From assembly GCA_016584305.1 (NCBI GenBank), contig JACEEZ010022880.1:658370-722369 (forward strand): a DNA stretch of 64,000 nucleotides, in the 5' to 3' direction. Shown here piece by piece: positions 11,286-22,683 of the stretch. A program made the translations under genes and the position numbers. Position 1 is the stretch's first letter; the number at the start of each line of letters is the position of its first letter. Below the pieces are notes generated by a model, which was given only the letters and a program-made list of their open reading frames with translations, ran no database searches and had not been told where the DNA came from. The stretch is from Chionoecetes opilio (taxonomy: Eukaryota > Arthropoda > Malacostraca > Decapoda > Majidae).

Positions 11286-11768
11286 AGGGTGGAGCCTTCT
11301 TTGTCCTTAAGATTACCCCTAAAACTTAACCACAACGTATAGCTAACCTAAACATCGGCATACAAAGGTGCCTGGCTCTAATGGAGATAGTTTTTATTTG
11401 CGCAAAAAAAAATAGAAAAAAATAATGAAAAAAAAAGAAAACTTAAACTAACCTTATAGGTTTTAATGAAATTCCTTAAACCTAAAATGTAAGGGTTTTA
11501 ACGAAACCAACTAACCATATAGGTTTGATGAAACCTTAACTAACCTTAACCACAAGGAATACATTTAAAAAAAAGTTTAATAAATGTGTTTATTATGGGT
11601 TGCGCAAAATAAAAAATTCTTCATTAGAAACAAGCACCTATTGTAGGCCAAAGAAAAAATAGTCGGTGTCTCTGAAAACGGACCCGCGAAACTCTCGTAC
11701 ATTATAACACCTATCTCCATAGAATAAAGCACCCTATTGTAGGCCAGGGGAAAAAATAGTCGGTGTCT

Positions 11769-12219
11769 TTTGTGTGTGAAATGAGTTGTTACCGCGAAGT
11801 CCTCGTCATTATAACCGTAGTCTTGAGTATCTCTCGCGATTGGAAGGCGTGCGCGGCACTCATGTGGTTGGCGATGGCCTGTCAGGCATCTGCCTGTGCT
11901 CTTCGCCGATCATCTCGGCATGGAAAAAATTCTCTCTCGCAGGACATAGGACATTTTTCCTCTTTGCTTGAAGAGCTAGGCCAAGGATGAAAGTCTCTGT
12001 CCTGATAAAATATTATCTTTTCTCGTCGATAGAGCGAAGACAATGTCATGTTTGTGTACTTTCTGAACGGAACGTTGCATATTCTGGTACAATTATTCTT
12101 AGAGATGACTTCATTCGTTTGTATGTTTGTCATTTGTGACGTATTTGTACACACGATAATTATCATAGATTATATCTTAAGCTTGTGTTTTTCGATATTT
12201 ATTTATACCTTTCTGTGAC
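11769..12219. other. Unrecognised segment inside the foldback element
   Basis: Short open frames occur on both strands (for example about 75 codons from 11763), but they match no family I know and overlap each other. Left unassigned. Confidence 0.3.
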
Positions 12220-12296
12220 TCTTAGGCGTATTTGTAGTGTCCTCGGAGTTTAGAATTATACTTTATTTAAGCTCCGCCCTGCTTGCCATCACAAAT

Positions 12297-12684
12297 TGAC
12301 GGCTTTGAAGTATGAAAAAGCCTATTTTTTGGGTCCCCTGGACAGAGCCAGTGCACTAAGCTATAGGATAGGAAAGACCGCCACCCAGGGCAAACCCTGG
12401 GTCATACAGGCAAACCAATACCAACATATGGTTACGGTAACCAGGCTACACATAGAAGAAAATGAAAAAACAAACATACCGTCCGGCCAACGCCGTGCCA
12501 AATCCTGACCGAGGCCGGCTGTGCGCCAGCGGCTCGGAGCCATCCTAACCATCCCAAGAAATCATCCGGGGAGAGGGGCTGAAAACTTGGCGGGGGGAAG
12601 GAAGGGTGGGAGGCCGAAGGCCGGGCAATAGGTTCTGTCAGGGACCCAAAAATAGGCTTTTCATACTTCAAAAGCCGTCATTTT
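12297..12684. repeat. Inverted repeat with about 45-bp arms
   Basis: gacggctttgaagtatgaaa to gggtccc at 12297-12340 is repeated as its complement at 12638-12684. The pair spans the junction between the inner R1 arm and the DIRS-like element, and may mark the ends of a further small element. Confidence 0.7.
12318..12548 (-). repeat. Left R1 arm, inner part
   Basis: Complement of 18893-19095. Shared wording includes gtgcactaagctataggata, ccacccagggcaaaccctgg and aggctacacatagaagaa. Together with 7966-9513 it makes an arm of about 1.78 kb, the same length as the right arm without its LINE. Confidence 0.9.
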
Positions 12685-12869
12685 TAGGTTTTTTTTTTTT
12701 CCCTTAGAGCTAGTGACACTAAGCTACCTTCCCCCACCCCCACTGGAGACGGGGCAAGAAGCCCCCGCCCCCGCGGGGAGGCAAAAAGAGCAAATGCACA
12801 AGAACAAAAACGATACATAGTATTACTCACCTCGAATCAAGCGGAGACGTCAATGGGAGGCCCGGCGTC

Positions 12870-13890
12870 ACCACCCCAGCCACCCAGGACGGCGGGAAAA
12901 AAGTCCCAGGGCAACACAGGGGAAAAAGTCACGACGGAGTGGGACAGGTAACGAGCCACGAAAGCTCACGATAGGGGGGGCCGTACTCTCTACGTCCCCC
13001 TTCCCGTACACTCTCCAAGGAATGGGTGCGGAGGAAGGCCAGCATACGCAGCAACCCCCGGACGGGTCATGGGCGCGTGAGGGGCGTGACACCGGACTCT
13101 CCGCGACTCCTCCGATGAGCCCCGGAGGCCGGCCGGCAATCCCCCTGGTGGTGAGGGGACGACCAGAGTGACAGGATCGTGGAACAGGAAACTGAGGTCA
13201 CACGCCCAGGGCTCGGAAGCATCAGGAACACCGGAGAGCGAAACCGGGCACAAGGGTGGCGGCGTCTCAGCAGACCAAGTCGGAAGACGACCGGGTGTGG
13301 GAGACGATGGTCCTGCCGCCCGTTCTTACCCAGCACCTGGGCGATGTAGGGAGGAGGGAGACAGCGGAGCCGTCCCGCGAGAAGAGAAGGTCGTCCACTG
13401 GGGGGGGAGGGAGGAAAAACGGGTCAGCGCCCTCAGACTTAAGAAGCCCGAAACCCCGTAGCAAAGGCCACCAGGAACAAGGCCTTCGAAGGAGGCGAGG
13501 TCGGCAGCGTTCCGACCCAATGGTCGCCCTGCAGGAACCGGAGAACCTTCTCCAGGGACCAGAAGGGAACAAGGACGACGGGGAGGGGGGTTTGGGGAAC
13601 AAACCCCTCCTTCAACAGGTCACAGAACGCCGGTCCAGGGACTAAACCCCAAACCGTATTTGAGGGGGTCAGCCAGGGGCGCAAGGTGAGTGGAGAGATT
13701 AGCGGAGGACCTCCCATCGGTCGTGGCCAGGAAGGAGAGGAAGGAAATCCAGGACGACCGATCAGAGGACGTCGCGGAGACCTTGAGTTTTGAGGAACGA
13801 CTGAAAGGCCTTTCCAGTTGAGGACTGATACTCGTCGCGTAGAGGATGGCGAAAGAGCCGCCAACATGTCCTACGCATACCGCGATCCGA
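12870..13890 (-). pseudogene. DIRS tyrosine recombinase (broken)
   Basis: Reads in pieces over three frames: STRRVSVLNWKGLS (about 13830), NTVWGLVPGPAFCDLLKEGF, FWSLEKVLRFLQGDHWVGT, FLVAFATGFRAS (about 13450), SEPWACDLSFLFHDPVTLV (about 13200), and AHDPSGVAAYAG with HPFLGE (about 13070-13020). In DIRS-type tyrosine recombinases the GxR arginine (here GFRAS) and a downstream H-x-x-R are catalytic; the second reads HDPS here, so its Arg is lost. Several frameshifts separate the pieces. The family role is site-specific insertion of the circular cDNA. Confidence 0.7.
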
Positions 13891-14359
13891 GACCGTCCGA
13901 CGGAGAGAGAGGTACGGAGAAAACTCCAGGCGTGTAGCCATTCAAGGTGGAAAGAAGCCTGGCCGGGAGCTCCTCAAACCAAAGCGAGAGGGCCCCTTAG
14001 AGGAAACCGGGGAGGGACCACCAGGCCTTTCAGTTCGGAGAACCACGGTTTGCGCCGGCCGAGAGGAGCCACCATGGGTCACCTTGCCCCGTAGGAACGC
14101 AGTTTGTTGCATACCTTCAGGAGGGACACTGGGCAGGAGGCGGGAGGAAACAGGGGTAACATGGAGCACTGTTCCAGTTTCCGTGAGGGCGTACGGGCCT
14201 CCCGCAGCTGTCCGGTCCCCCCTCGTTCAAAAAAGGGCCCTTGTAGGTGGGCAGAGCGGCGGGACGAGAAGAGGTCCACCTCTCGGAGTGCCCCCACCGC
14301 CGGACAAGAGAGCCACAAAGCGCTCCGGGTGAAGCTGCCACTCCACCGACGAGCCCCGG

Positions 14360-14785
14360 GAAGCGAGACAGTGCGTCGGCCCACACCTTACCACTCCGGC
14401 AGGAACTTGGCAGACAGATGAAGGTGGAAAGGGCCGCCAGGCCGAAGATCTGCTCCGAAAGGGACAACAGAAAGGCGGATCTGGAAAAAGTCCCTTGGCG
14501 GGCGAGACAGCTGGACCACGAACCATGTTGCCATCTCGAAGCAGGAGCCGTACCTTCTGGGATCAGGTTCGCCTCGGAGGGAAGAGAAGAGGGACCAGCA
14601 GGATCTTGACGTTGATGTGGTAGTCATTGCGCTCCACCCCGGGCCACCCGCCGGAAAACCCTGGCCGGCCGTCGGAGGATTGGTAGCCCCACCCGACGCG
14701 TCCGACGCATCGACACACGAAGACCATAGGGGCGAGGCGGCAGCCACCCCGTCCAGCGGAGAAAAACCGCCCTCCACCAACCACT
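14360..14785 (-). pseudogene. DIRS RNase H domain (broken)
   Basis: Minus-strand pieces in two frames: SCVDASDASGG (about 14711; the DIRS form is usually STDASxxGWG), HINVKILLVPLLF, FEM.T.FVVQ, SEQIFGLA, FHLHLSAKFLP and VWADALSRF (about 14377). These are the landmarks of the RNase H that follows the reverse transcriptase in DIRS-type elements and removes template RNA during cDNA synthesis. Frameshifts separate the motifs. Confidence 0.75.
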
Positions 14786-14789
14786 CGTC

Positions 14790-15440
14790 CAGTTAGTGTG
14801 AGTGCCCGGGTGAGGGACGGGGCCGGAGCAAGTCGCGGGGGCCGCACCGGAACGGGCTGTGTTCCACCACCCGAGACACACAAAGGCGACGGAGACGAAG
14901 GGCCGGCCCAGGGGAGGACTTCTGGGCGAAGTAGTTTGAGCGAGTCCGAGAAGGGATCTCCCAATGCCTCCTGACAAAAAAACGGGACACCGAGGCCCGG
15001 AAGAGCGTGATAAGCCTTGGCCGCATTTTCACCCCCGAGAATGCGGGACCGAGATGAACGGGAGGTCCCATTGAATGCTCAGCCAAGTAATGCGGGCGAG
15101 AGGGGGTAAGGACGGACTTTCCCTATGTTGACAGGAACCCCATCTCCCCGCCACCGCCAAAGCTCGGTCCAGCAAAGCGAACCGCTCCTCCTGAGACGGG
15201 GCGGGACACCAGCCAATCGTGCCAAATACATTGATGGCAATTGACCCCTGCAGACACCAGCCGCTGAGCTACCACCTTGTGTTGAGCCGCGTAAAAACCC
15301 CGAAGCGATGGAAGAGGGCCGAAGGGCAGTTTGGTGAACTGCCACGTTGTCCGATCCACTGGAAGGCCAGGAAGCGCGGAACCGAGGATGAATGGGGACA
15401 TGCCAAGTAGTCGTCCTTGAGGATCGAGTCATCCAGTCAT
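14790..15440 (-). pseudogene. DIRS reverse transcriptase (broken, catalytic site altered)
   Basis: Motifs in order on the minus strand: TWHVPIHPRFR (about 15402; the family has an Asp block followed by HVPIHPxFR), WQFTKLPFG (about 15340), KVVAQRLVSAGVN, then the catalytic box at about 15225-15212, which reads IWHDWLVS where YLDDWLVS is expected, EMGFL, ITWL and LRASVSRFFVRRHWEI. The first catalytic Asp is His, and at least one frameshift lies between the first two motifs, so this copy cannot have been active in its present form. Confidence 0.75.
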
Positions 15441-15559
15441 CTGGCCTCAGCGAAGGCGGGACCTGGCAAGGTCAGCATACGGAACCGGTGGTTTGCACAA
15501 ATCCGTTTAGGCGGCTGAGGCCAAGATAAGCCGCCCCTTCGAAGGAGTCCTTCTGGGTT

Positions 15560-18000
15560 ACGAGAAAATGCGGGGAAAAGGAAGACCTTTCCCCGGCCTC
15601 TTAACACACTACCCGGAAGGAGTGCATGTCCGACACGTGAGGCGGCGAGGCACGGTGGAGACCGGCGTCCAAGAAAGAGTCGCCGAAGGTGGCGTAGGGC
15701 AACTCCAGGCCAAGAAAGGACCGTTCGGACCACCCTGGCGGCCCCAACCTCTGTGCGGCAAGGCTGCCCGAAAACCCTGGACAGGAGCGCCCTGGAAGGG
15801 GGTCAGTGAAAGCGAGAGCGACCCTTGAGGAAGGCTTGTGGACATTAGCGGGCCGAGCGAAAGGCCGAGACCCAGAGCCCCTGAACCCGGAAAGCCCACC
15901 CCGACTGGGAGACGAGGGACCTGGGGGCCATCCACACGGCGGGTGTGTGAGCACTCCTGGGACCTGCCCCTCCCGACGAGAAGAGCCCGAACGAAACACT
16001 GTCGGACCCCTCCCGGAACCCCCTGGACCCGAGACGGTCTGGGGGCGAGTAGACACCAGAATGACGTGGGGGGGATGAGGCGAGACACTGCTTGCAAAGG
16101 AGGGCTCGACAAGACCTCCGAATCGAAGGGACCTAATCCGGAGGAATCTGCTGTTGAGGTCAGCTCCGGGCAGGCTCGAGAAGGCTCGCGCGAAAGAGCC
16201 AAAGCGGGCAAGTGACGGCCCTGTCAATGGCCAGGCGGACTTCGGGAGGAGGGAGGCGCCGCCCGAATGCATCACAGGCGGGTCGACAAAGCCCGACAAG
16301 TACATCGACCGGGAGGCCGGTGGGAGAGGGGAAGAGTGATCCACGGCGAAGGAGAGAGCCACTCCGCCAGCTGAGCTGTGAAGAAGGCAACAGAGAGGTC
16401 AACAGGGAGGCGTTGTTGCGCTCCCTGAAGTCCCGGCGAAAAGGCTCCTCCTTCACCGGGTTTGCGCCCGCCACGGGAGTGCCTTGGCATGAAGAATAGC
16501 CGGGACACCGGAGGAAATCAGGGGGGGGGGGCCCCATCACACGTGGAAAGCACCAGAGGCCGGGAGAACCGGGACTCGGGGCCCAGGCGGGAGAAGGACC
16601 CCGGGTCACACTGGTGTGGTACCCGCCTCTCAACACTTCGGCAGGGTCCAGGCCGCCTTCATCCGGGCAAACCGGTTCTTGGCCCCCCGAGAGAAAGCCA
16701 CCTGGCATCATGGCTTCCCTCCACGCACGGGAAAAGCCATCCCTGACCAAACTAGGATCAGCCAGTAAGGAGGCCAGAGCATCAAAGCGGCCGCCGAAGA
16801 AACCGCAGTCGCTTCGAGGGAGCGTTCACGGCGAGGATAAAGGAATTCCGTCGGTAGAGGGTAGGACTCCTCTCCCCCGTCCTCCCGGTGAGCGACGCCC
16901 TCCAAGTCCGGGACTGGGCCCCAGGAGCTGTCCTCCAGACGACCGATGGCAACAAGCCGCCCGTCAACCGTCTCACAACCAATCGGACGTGGGCATCGGT
17001 GCCCCGGTAAAAAGGACCGGAGAAAAAGGGAGGGAGTCCCAAGGCAATCCTCCGCAGCGGGACGAGGGGAAAGTGACACCTAGAAGGCACCTTAGAAGAA
17101 AAAGGCGGGAGGATAGGGTCCGGCGGACAGCGAAGCCAGGGGGGAGGACGTCCCCGAACCGTCGTCGCTTGGGCACGGGTAGGGCAGCATTCCTCTTCCC
17201 CGTCGGAGCACACCAGATAATCATCCTCAGACGACCACCAGATCAGAAGGATGGCACCGGTGAGAGGAAAGCAGGCGATGGGGAACTGCGACGCCTCGGT
17301 GGTGTCGGAGAATGGGACCCAGAAGTTAAGGGCCCCCCATTCTTGCCATGAAGGAGTTCACTTGAAGTCATCCAAGCCGGACAACCCCGGAGGTACAGGA
17401 GGTGAGGTGGGGAAGGACCAGGAGACGCCTGACAGCCGTAGGAGCCACAGACCACAGCCGGCAAGTCCTCGACCTGGGAGAGTCGCGGTCATGGTGAGGG
17501 ACTGAGGAGACCGCCAGATCTTGCCCCACACCGTCAGCACGATAGTCGACGCCGAGCTCATGGAAGCAGAGGCAGGGGGTCGGGAGGTGCGAGACGAGGA
17601 GGAGATGGACAACTTGGCCGAGGTCCCAGCGGAGGAACCCAAGACCGTGTCGCCCAGGACGACGGAGGGCTTGCGTTGGCGAGACTTCAAAGCCTTCGAC
17701 CCACCATCTTGAGGTCAGCATAGGCCTCGCCGGTAAAGCAGGGCCACCCCCCCTCCGGAGAGGATGAGGCCGCAGCCATCCAAAGCATACCGGGCAATCG
17801 GCGGGACGAAAAAGGTCCGACAGAAGGCACGGGAGCGTGCGAGGAGCAGAACTTGTGGCCTCGGGCCTAAAAAGACAACGAGCAGCCTGGGCCTCACAAT
17901 TGATCCGCTGGAAAAGAAGGGTGTAAAAAAGTGAGGGGAAAGGGACTAGACGCAACACGAAACGCCCACAAAACCACCACCTGCATCGCCACACGCACTG
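15560..18000 (-). pseudogene. Possible DIRS gag region
   Basis: Upstream of the reverse transcriptase on the same strand. Several long overlapping open frames (up to about 250 codons) occur on both strands, which is expected in GC-rich DNA with few stops. Cys-rich wording near 17780-17900 (Cys pairs around PADCPVCFGW) could be the remnant of a gag zinc finger, but I cannot fix a frame. Position is the main support. Confidence 0.35.
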
Positions 18001-18024
18001 CCCCGAACCCCCACGGTAAGTGGA

Positions 18025-18560
18025 TGGTCGGGGAGGGGGGGGTTCGACGTGGAAGCCAGGGACCGCTTCAACTCCCCTTAACACCGGCCCATGGGAGGGT
18101 CGGGCCTGGGGGAGCGGGAAGGTTGGGCACCAGGCAAGAGCGATGTAACCATCCGCCCATCTCAGGCGACACACGTGGCAGGCCAGGGGGGGCAGACCCA
18201 GGGGACCACCAAAACCCCCCGCACCAGCCCATGGAGGGTTAGGGCGGAGGGGGGCGGGGTCTGGGAGACACTACGTAACCATCCGAGCCCATCTCAAGCT
18301 TACATGTGGAGACCCAGGTACCACCAAACCCCCCGCACCGGCCCGTGGGAGGGTCCGGGCGGGGGGGGGGGCGGTGCTGGGAGAATACGTCGTAACCATC
18401 CGCCCATACTAGCTTACACGTGTGCCAGACCAGGTACCCCAAACCCCCCGCACCGGCCCCTGGGAGGGTCCGGGCGGGGGGGGGGGGGCGGGGGCGTGGC
18501 TGGTAGAAATACGTAACCATCCGCCATACTCAGCTTACCACGTGCAGACAGGTGTCAGGC
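18025..18560 (+). repeat. Tandem repeat, four units of about 110-130 bp
   Basis: Each unit runs cccgcaccggcccatgggag, a poly-G run, then cgtaaccatccgcccat and a cacgtg-containing spacer. It sits at the 5' edge of the DIRS-like body (minus strand) and may be part of its terminal or control region. Confidence 0.85.
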
Positions 18561-18599
18561 CCAGGGACGCTGGCGGGGGAAAATAATGCCCAGTGGAGA

Positions 18600-18892
18600 A
18601 AGGTGTGAAAGCCGCCGCCCCTGGGGCGTAGCTTAAACACCACAGGACACAGGAAACCAGCCGAATATATTTTAAGACACAGCTGGCCCCGGCCAGGGAA
18701 AAGAATAAAACTACACTCAGCCCGTAAACCTACAGAGGATTACGAAGCATGAATGGTAACACAACTTACACACCACCCACCTCGAAAACACGAAAAAACA
18801 GTAGGTGCTTACCATATGGCCTGCATAGAAACAAACACGTGTCTGTTAAGGAAGGACGCAGAGGTTTGACGTATGAAGGCAAAAAGAAAAAT
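18600..18892. other. Junction between DIRS-like body and right R1 arm
   Basis: AT-richer sequence without recognisable coding content. Neither side of the left junction (12548-12690) matches it clearly. Confidence 0.35.
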
Positions 18893-20530
18893 GATGGCTC
18901 CGAACCCGGTGGCGGACAGGCCGGCCTCGGTCAGGATGGAGCACGGCGTTGCCAGACGTATGTTTCTTTTTCCACACTTCTTCTATGTGTAGCCTGGTTA
19001 CCTAACCAGATGTGGGTATTGGTTGCCTGTATCCCCAGGGTTTGCCCTGGGTGGCGATCTTTCCTATCCTATAGCTTAGTGCACTAGTCAAAGGGGGACC
19101 TAAAATACGATTGTAGCGCGGGCCAAAGCTCTTTCTTGATGTTGCCGAGAGTAAAGTGTCGTACACTTCATTACCTCTTGCAGAGGCTCAAGGAATATCG
19201 TTAAGGTTGACATTATTGAAGGCACAGCAAAGAGTAGTAGCGTGATTGTCTGTATTACACATCGTATCTAATTTTTTTTGAGCTCTTAGAATGGCCTAGC
19301 ATTGTTTTCTAACTCTATAGATGGACTTGATATTAAACTGAAATGTTTAGGTGCGCTATGAAACTTTTATTTGAATATTCATTTGCTACACAGCCATTTC
19401 ACGATGTGCGTCGAGGATGTTTAAGCTTTCATGGACCTGTACGTATGTAGGCTACGTGTACCTACATCTACGTTTAAACCAATTATTCTTCGCCTAAACC
19501 TAGATAAATGGGGTTGTGATTCATCCTCCAATGCATCTCCCCCGTTTAACCCATGGCGGGTGTGTGGTGGCGGGTGGATGGAGTGTGGTGGGTGGGTGTG
19601 TGGTGGGCGGATGTAGGAGGGCTTTGTGGTGGTGGGTGTGTGGTGGGCGGATGGGTGATGGGCGTGTGGTGGTGGTGTGTGTGGTGGTGGATGTGTGATG
19701 GGGGGTTGGGGGGTTGTGGTGGGTGGGTGTGTGGTGGGTGGGTTGGGGTGTGGTGGGCTGGGTTGGTGGGCGTTTGTGGTGGGTGGGTGTGTGGTGGGCG
19801 GATGGTGATGGGCGTGTTGTGGGTGGGTGTTTGTGTGGGCGGGTGGTGGGGGGATGGGTGATGGGCGTGTGGTGGGTGGGTGTGTGGTGGTGGTGTGTGA
19901 TGGGTGTGGGTGGGCGGGTGGTGGGTGGGGGGGTGGTGGTGGGCGGGGGGGTGCCTGGGTGGTGGTGGGGTGTGTGGGGCCCGGGGGTTTACACACAGAG
20001 ACCTTCCTTACCGTGTTGGAGCTGAATCAGACTGATGAAATGTTTGTATTCGTGCCCAACGATGGGTTCTCTAAAAGGGCTTTCTTTTTGTGTGATATAA
20101 CATATATACCAAATTTATACATTTCTATTGCAATGTAATATCACTCATGAATATATTTAAGTATTTGACTATACTATAGCAATAATACACCATTTTGGTG
20201 CTAAGCCAGCAAAGCATCAAACGAAGATTCGGACACATTGAAAAATTCGAGGGTTTGGGGAAAATTGTTCCCAGACGTCGCTGGAAAATTTTTTAATATT
20301 TGTGCTTTTTACCTGTTAAGAGTCACCTACTCTACTCCTTACTACCCCTTTACCTACTCTTAATTAAATACAGTATCCTTTGCATGTCGTGCGCATGTAA
20401 TAAATTTGTTGAATTGGATGAAAATTTAAAGGAAAAGAGAAACATTTACGGGAGGATTTTTGATAAGTATTTCTCATGCGCGCGATCTGATTGGTCGGGA
20501 TCTTAAAACCCCACCACCCACACCCTGGAA
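18893..20530 (+). repeat. Right R1 arm, main part
   Basis: Complement of 12548-12318 followed by 9513-7966, without the 2.8-kb foldback element. It includes the GGTGGGTGTG low-complexity block (19555-19980) and the segment shared with the window start (19990-20530). It breaks off at about 20530 and continues at 22684. Confidence 0.9.
19555..19980 (+). repeat. (GGTGGGTGTG)-type low-complexity block
   Basis: Complement of the block at 8705-9052. All open frames across it are artefacts of composition. Confidence 0.9.
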
Positions 20531-22683
20531 TTTTTTGGGGGGAGGTGGGGGGCATGACTGAGCAGGTAGAATTAGGTGAAGTAAATATGGGAAAGTAAAA
20601 GGAAGATAGATGAGGGAATGGATGAACAATTTCAGTAAGGAAAAAATAAGGAGTTACTTAAAAAAGCTGAAAATAGGAAAGCAGCAGGCAGGGATGGTAT
20701 CCCAAAACGAATTTGTATAAAGAAGGGGGTGGGGTATGGTGGAGGGGTTTTGTATAGCTTTTTAGGCAGATTTGGCAGGATAAGAGAGTCCCAAGAAATG
20801 GAATGGGGGTGGGGTTTACTCTATTACACAAGGGAGGTCACAAAAGTAGAAAGCTCTTGAAAATTATCGACCAATAGCAGTAATGGATACGGTGGGAAAG
20901 ATATCAGTGGGTTACAAAATAGTGGGATTAGTGAATGTTGTGAGAGAAATAGAGTAATGGGGAGGAACGAATGGCTTCGCAGGGATAGGAGAGGTGAGGA
21001 CAACATTTTCGTAGTTATTTTCGTGATAGAAAAAATGAATAGGATGGGTGGGAAACATACCTTCATTCCTTGACATTGAAAAGGCTTATGATAGGGTAAA
21101 TAGGGGTTTGCTTTGTAGACTACTGTCTAGAATTGGGATTAGTGACAGAATAGTCAGCATAATAGATAGTATGTATGAGGACACACGGGCAGTGTACAGG
21201 CTTGGGGACATAGAGACAGAGTGGGTAGGTAGTCGAAGAGGGGTTAGGGCAGGGCTGCATGTTATCAAAGTACTTTTTTGGCTTTTTATACAGAGGAATA
21301 GCATTAGGGGTTTAGAAATTCGGGCTATGGGATAAGGGTTTGGGGAGGAAAAGGGTTTAGCAGTTTACTATATGCTGACGACATAGTTTTTCATGAGTGA
21401 GGACAGTGGAGAATTCAGGAGATGCTTTCATATAGTCGCCAACAGTAAGGAGGGATTTTGGGATGAATAACAGTGAGAAAAGTCAGGTCCTGGGTTATAA
21501 ATGGAGAGGCAGCAGATGAGGGTAGGAGTTGGGAAATGGGAGACCTGAGGATAGGCGCACCGAGTCATATAATAAACCTAGGTATCACGGTAGATGGGAA
21601 GGGGGCAGATAAGGACGAAACAGGATAAATAGGAAAGCAAATCAGTGGGTGGGAAGGCTTGGTAGTGTAGCAAGATGTAGGGCAACAGGTATGAGGTAGT
21701 AAGAGGTTGTGGAAAGGCATGGCAGTACCGAGCCTCATGTATGGGGCAGAGTGTATGAGGTGGACGGTAGGAGAGCTGGACAAGTTAGAGGTAGTACAGA
21801 ACAGGGTAGGTAGACTTGCACTAGAGGCAAACAGGTATGTAGCAGTGGAGGCGATCAGGGGAGAAGGCAGGGTGGGGTACCTTTGCGGAGAGAATAGGAA
21901 GTCAGTGCTTAATTACAAAATCAGGGTTAGAAAAATGGATGAAAACAGGTGGGCTCGAAAAATTTATGAGTGGATAGGAAAAGAGTAGTAAATGGGATAG
22001 ATCAAGCAGACGGTGGGAGAGGAAGTTGTGGGTTCCCGGTTTCACAGATAGGATACACCAGTCTAGTGGGGAGAGTTAAAGCGAAAGGTGAATGACCAAG
22101 GGTTTAGAGGCAGGGCAGGGAGATGTGGGGACAGAGGATGGAGGGTAAGAGTTCTCTGACTTGGTACAAGGGGAAGACCACACCAAAGTGTGAGGTCTTT
22201 TATGATGGTAGCTTGGGGAGTGGTTTATTTTTTTAAAGCAAGGACTAAATCTCTGGAGGTCAATAGTAGAACATAAAAGATGGCAAACGAAGGAAGCAAG
22301 ATATGTCAAATGTGTATGGTAGACTAGATGAAACTGTAGATCACCTGGTATTAAATGTGCCAAGGTATGATGAGGAAAGAGAGCGGCTTATAGCAATAGT
22401 GGGGACGGGAGGAAGGTGTGGATCAGTGGGATAGAGTGGCAGAGGGTAGAGTATAGAATGGGTTTAAGTGGAGTTTCTTTTAGGTTTGAGTAGGGTAAGG
22501 AGACACTAGTATAGAAGAACATTGAAGGGGTTAAAGTATTCTAGAAAAGGCTTGGGTATAAAAGAGCAGAGATTTTAGGGGCCTATATCCTAGGAAGCCA
22601 CTCAGGGAGCCAGCTGGAAAAATAGGCTTTAAACTGCGACGAACCGTGGTTTAGCTCCCACCTAGAAAGGAGTAGTAGAAGGA
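20531..22683 (+). mobile_element. Degenerate LINE inserted in right R1 arm
   Basis: A 5'-truncated non-LTR retrotransposon without an endonuclease. Pre-RT wording (RKAAGRDGIP..F, LLHKGG) occurs at 20670-20850 with shifts. The RT core reads FLDIEKAYDRVNRGLLCRLL (about 21060) and ends in the catalytic LLYADDIVF (about 21370-21390), followed by NSEKSQVL. The post-RT part reads AVPSLMYGAECM and LDKLEVVQNRVGRLAL (21720-21820), then a late DETVDHLVLN..RYDEERERL segment (about 22330-22390) typical of a C-terminal zinc-knuckle region. Many stops and shifts; inactive. R1 homology resumes exactly after it (cccacgactgtaaaat). Confidence 0.8.

Larger units (their letters stand above)
10095..11705. repeat. 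Middle inverted pair of the foldback element
   Basis: 10095-10215 (ttgcgggtcg, cgacacgactatttttt, ttttgcgcaa) pairs with 11580-11705. The right arm is followed by a second direct partial copy ending in aaatagtcggtgtc (11700-11768). A related piece (aagtcggtgtctcagaaaa) lies at 32945-33005. Confidence 0.65.
9514..12317. mobile_element. Foldback element inserted in left R1 arm
   Basis: The segment is absent from the right arm, where the same R1 sequence is continuous. Terminal inverted repeats of about 65 bp run at 9523-9600 (ggcaagcaagg, ggagctta, aaaatacgcc) and 12220-12298. Two more inverted pairs sit concentrically inside it (10095-10215 with 11580-11705; 10855-10975 with 11130-11285). No recognisable protein is encoded. 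The terminal repeat itself resembles the outer end of R1 (ggcggagcttaaataagt to aaaatacgcc). Confidence 0.7.
12690..18600 (-). mobile_element. Degenerate DIRS-type retrotransposon
   Basis: A strongly GC-rich block, unlike its AT-rich neighbours, about 5.9 kb long. On the minus strand the pieces follow the order expected for a DIRS-type element: possible gag, then reverse transcriptase, RNase H and a tyrosine recombinase in place of a DDE integrase. All frames are broken. The 5' side carries four tandem repeats of about 110-130 bp (18025-18560). I see no methyltransferase part; the gap between RNase H and recombinase is only about 500 bp. Inverted R1 copies bracket it. Exact ends are not resolved. 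Confidence 0.75.

Noticed and set aside
15601..16750. Host genes suggested by long overlapping frames in the GC-rich block
   Set aside because: Open frames occur on both strands at once, as expected for GC-rich DNA. The recognisable motifs belong to a frameshifted DIRS-type element.
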